Source: an uncultured Mailhella sp. (GTDB lineage Bacteria; Desulfobacterota; Desulfovibrionia; Desulfovibrionales; Desulfovibrionaceae). From it: a stretch of DNA of 6,063 bases. Shown here in pieces: positions 5,389 through 6,063 of the stretch (position 1 is the first letter of the stretch; each line of letters opens with the position of its first letter). Below the pieces are notes generated by a model. The model was not told the origin of the DNA and did no database searches. It saw only the letters and a program-made list of their open reading frames with translations. The translations under genes and the position numbers were made by a program. Location of the stretch: NCBI RefSeq assembly GCF_905187505.1, contig NZ_CAJJIC010000137.1, positions 1 to 6,063 of the forward strand. Reading direction: 5' to 3'.

Positions 5389-5871
5389 ATGAAAAAGCTC
5401 CTGTTCTGCCTGGTCACCGCTTTTGTCGGGGTCTTTCTCTTCGCCGCCGTCTCCTCTGCCGATGAAGTGAAGACCGACGACTTCACCATCACGCTCGCCG
5501 ACGGCTGGACGCAGCCCGACCCCGTTCAGAACGCGGACGGAACGACGATCGCCATCGTCCAGTATCCCGACGGCACGGGGGCGGTAAGCATTGCCGTCAC
5601 GCCCGCTCCGCTTTCTGCCAAGGAGCTTGCCGAGCAGACGCTCAACAACATGAAGGCGGGCGGATTCACCGTTTCCTCTCCCGTGGCCTCCGGTGAATCC
5701 TATGTCGGAGAATTCTCCCAGCAGCAGGCCAAAGGCGTCAGCTACTTCACTTCCAACGGCAGGAAAGGCAGCGTCGTCACCATCGTCGGCACCGACACCG
5801 CTCAGGGCAAGGACTTTCTGAACAAGAACTTCAGGCCTGCCGACGCAAAACTCTTCCCGGCATCCTTCTGA
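5389..5871 (+). CDS. Small exported protein of unknown function, possibly PsbP/DcrB-like fold
   Basis: A 160-residue protein with a clear Sec signal peptide: MKK basic start, hydrophobic core at about 4-20, and a probable signal peptidase I site after VSSA (A24), leaving a mature periplasmic protein of about 136 residues. C7 lies inside the signal core and is not in a lipobox context, so it is not a lipoprotein. The mature part opens with DDFTITLADGW (30-40), continues with alternating strand-like segments (TTIAIVQYP, AVSIAVTPAP), a helix at about 76-90 (SAKELAEQTLNNMKAGGF) and further strands (GVSYFTSNGRKGSVVTIVG, 116-134), ending near FRPADAKLF. The pattern 'F.I.L..GW' followed by two strands and a KEL helix recalls the PsbP/DcrB-type (DUF1795-like) fold; this is a tentative fold-level guess, not a functional call. 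It sits 123 bases after abgA and ends at a strong terminator. The mature protein has no cysteine. Confidence 0.8.
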   Translation: MKKLLFCLVTAFVGVFLFAAVSSADEVKTDDFTITLADGWTQPDPVQNADGTTIAIVQYPDGTGAVSIAVTPAPLSAKELAEQTLNNMKAGGFTVSSPVASGESYVGEFSQQQAKGVSYFTSNGRKGSVVTIVGTDTAQGKDFLNKNFRPADAKLFPASF

Positions 5872-5914
5872 CGCCTTCCGGCATCAGGACGCAGAAACTC
5901 GGCTTTTTCTTCCG

Positions 5915-5958
5915 GCATCCGATGCCCGTTCACGTGCGGGCGTCGGATGCTTTTTTTT
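5915..5958 (+). terminator. Strong intrinsic terminator
   Basis: GCATCCGATGCCCG (5915-5928) pairs with CGGGCGTCGGATGC (5937-5950) in a fourteen-pair stem containing one T-G pair and an eight-base loop (5929-5936), followed by eight Ts (5951-5958). This is a textbook rho-independent terminator for the exported-protein transcript, 43 bases after its stop codon. Confidence 0.93.
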
Positions 5959-6038
5959 GCATCGTCGCACCCCGGCCCTCAAAACGCTCCGGGACTTCCA
6001 CGCCTTGTGCGGCAACCTTCGTGCCCCCTCTTCTGTGC

Positions 6039-6056
6039 CGCTTCGCCCGCGAAGCG
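6039..6056. repeat. Short GC-rich inverted repeat at the right edge
   Basis: CGCTTCGC (6039-6046) and GCGAAGCG (6049-6056) are exact reverse complements separated by two bases. In RNA the real loop would be larger and the stem six or seven pairs. CGAAG recurs at 6055-6059. With the window ending at 6063, it cannot be told whether this belongs to the end of a converging gene or the start of the next unit. I see no tRNA or supported coding region in 5959-6063. Confidence 0.4.
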
Positions 6057-6063
6057 AAGATTC

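Noticed and set aside
5959..6063. Possible 3' end of a converging - strand gene at the right edge
   Set aside because: Short open frames exist on the - strand, but none shows recognisable residues, and no T-tract terminator exists in that direction; not enough sequence to support a partial gene.
1..6063. CRISPR array, tRNA/rRNA, insertion sequence, toxin-antitoxin or defence cassette
   Set aside because: No regularly spaced repeats, cloverleaf, terminal inverted repeats with transposase, or paired small genes were seen on either strand; the window reads as core housekeeping-type chromosome.

Overview
The window is an ordinary, gene-dense piece of a GC-rich bacterial chromosome (roughly 60% G+C by eye). 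It carries five complete protein genes, all on the + strand, separated by gaps of 75 to 160 bases. GC-rich third positions, the mix of genes (a YjgR-type HerA-like ATPase, an M24 aminopeptidase, a DUF2333 protein, an AbgA-like hydrolase) and the protein sequences suggest a Desulfovibrionaceae-type bacterium, perhaps a gut Desulfovibrio/Bilophila/Mailhella relative. That placement is inference from remembered family resemblance, not a search.

Layout. 1-149: an AT-rich leader with a dyad-symmetric, operator-like segment and a weak promoter candidate. 150-1634: YjgR/DUF853 HerA-like P-loop ATPase. 1635-1709: three small hairpins, the last a GAAA-tetraloop stem just upstream of the next ribosome binding site. 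1710-2786: Xaa-Pro aminopeptidase of the M24 'pita-bread' family with all five metal ligands. 2787-2946: a sigma70-like promoter and a strong leader hairpin. 2947-3861: DUF2333 protein with one N-terminal membrane anchor. 3862-3969: a 34-base perfect palindrome followed by a canonical intrinsic terminator that ends only 17 bases before the next start codon. 3970-5265: AbgA-like M20 amidohydrolase, containing a 26-base perfect palindrome at a metal-ligand histidine codon. 5266-5388: GC-rich foldable gap. 5389-5871: small exported protein of unknown function, closed by a strong terminator at 5915-5958. 5872-6063: no gene seen apart from that terminator and a short hairpin at the right edge.

How the genes fit together. 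The spacing and the two strong terminators suggest separate or short transcription units, not one operon: yjgR with or without the aminopeptidase; the DUF2333 gene from its own promoter, ending at the double hairpin; then abgA with or without the small exported protein. Two products are cytoplasmic peptide/amide hydrolases (proline-containing peptides; probably p-aminobenzoyl-glutamate or a similar aryl-amide), one is a probable DNA-associated ATPase, one is membrane anchored and one is exported. I see no integrase, transposase, CRISPR array, toxin-antitoxin pair, defence cassette or tRNA, and no convincing new multi-gene system. The items most worth a second look are small-scale: the intragenic 26-base palindrome, the abgA start that lacks a Shine-Dalgarno and abuts a terminator, the upstream dyad at 20-52, and the two proteins of unknown function.
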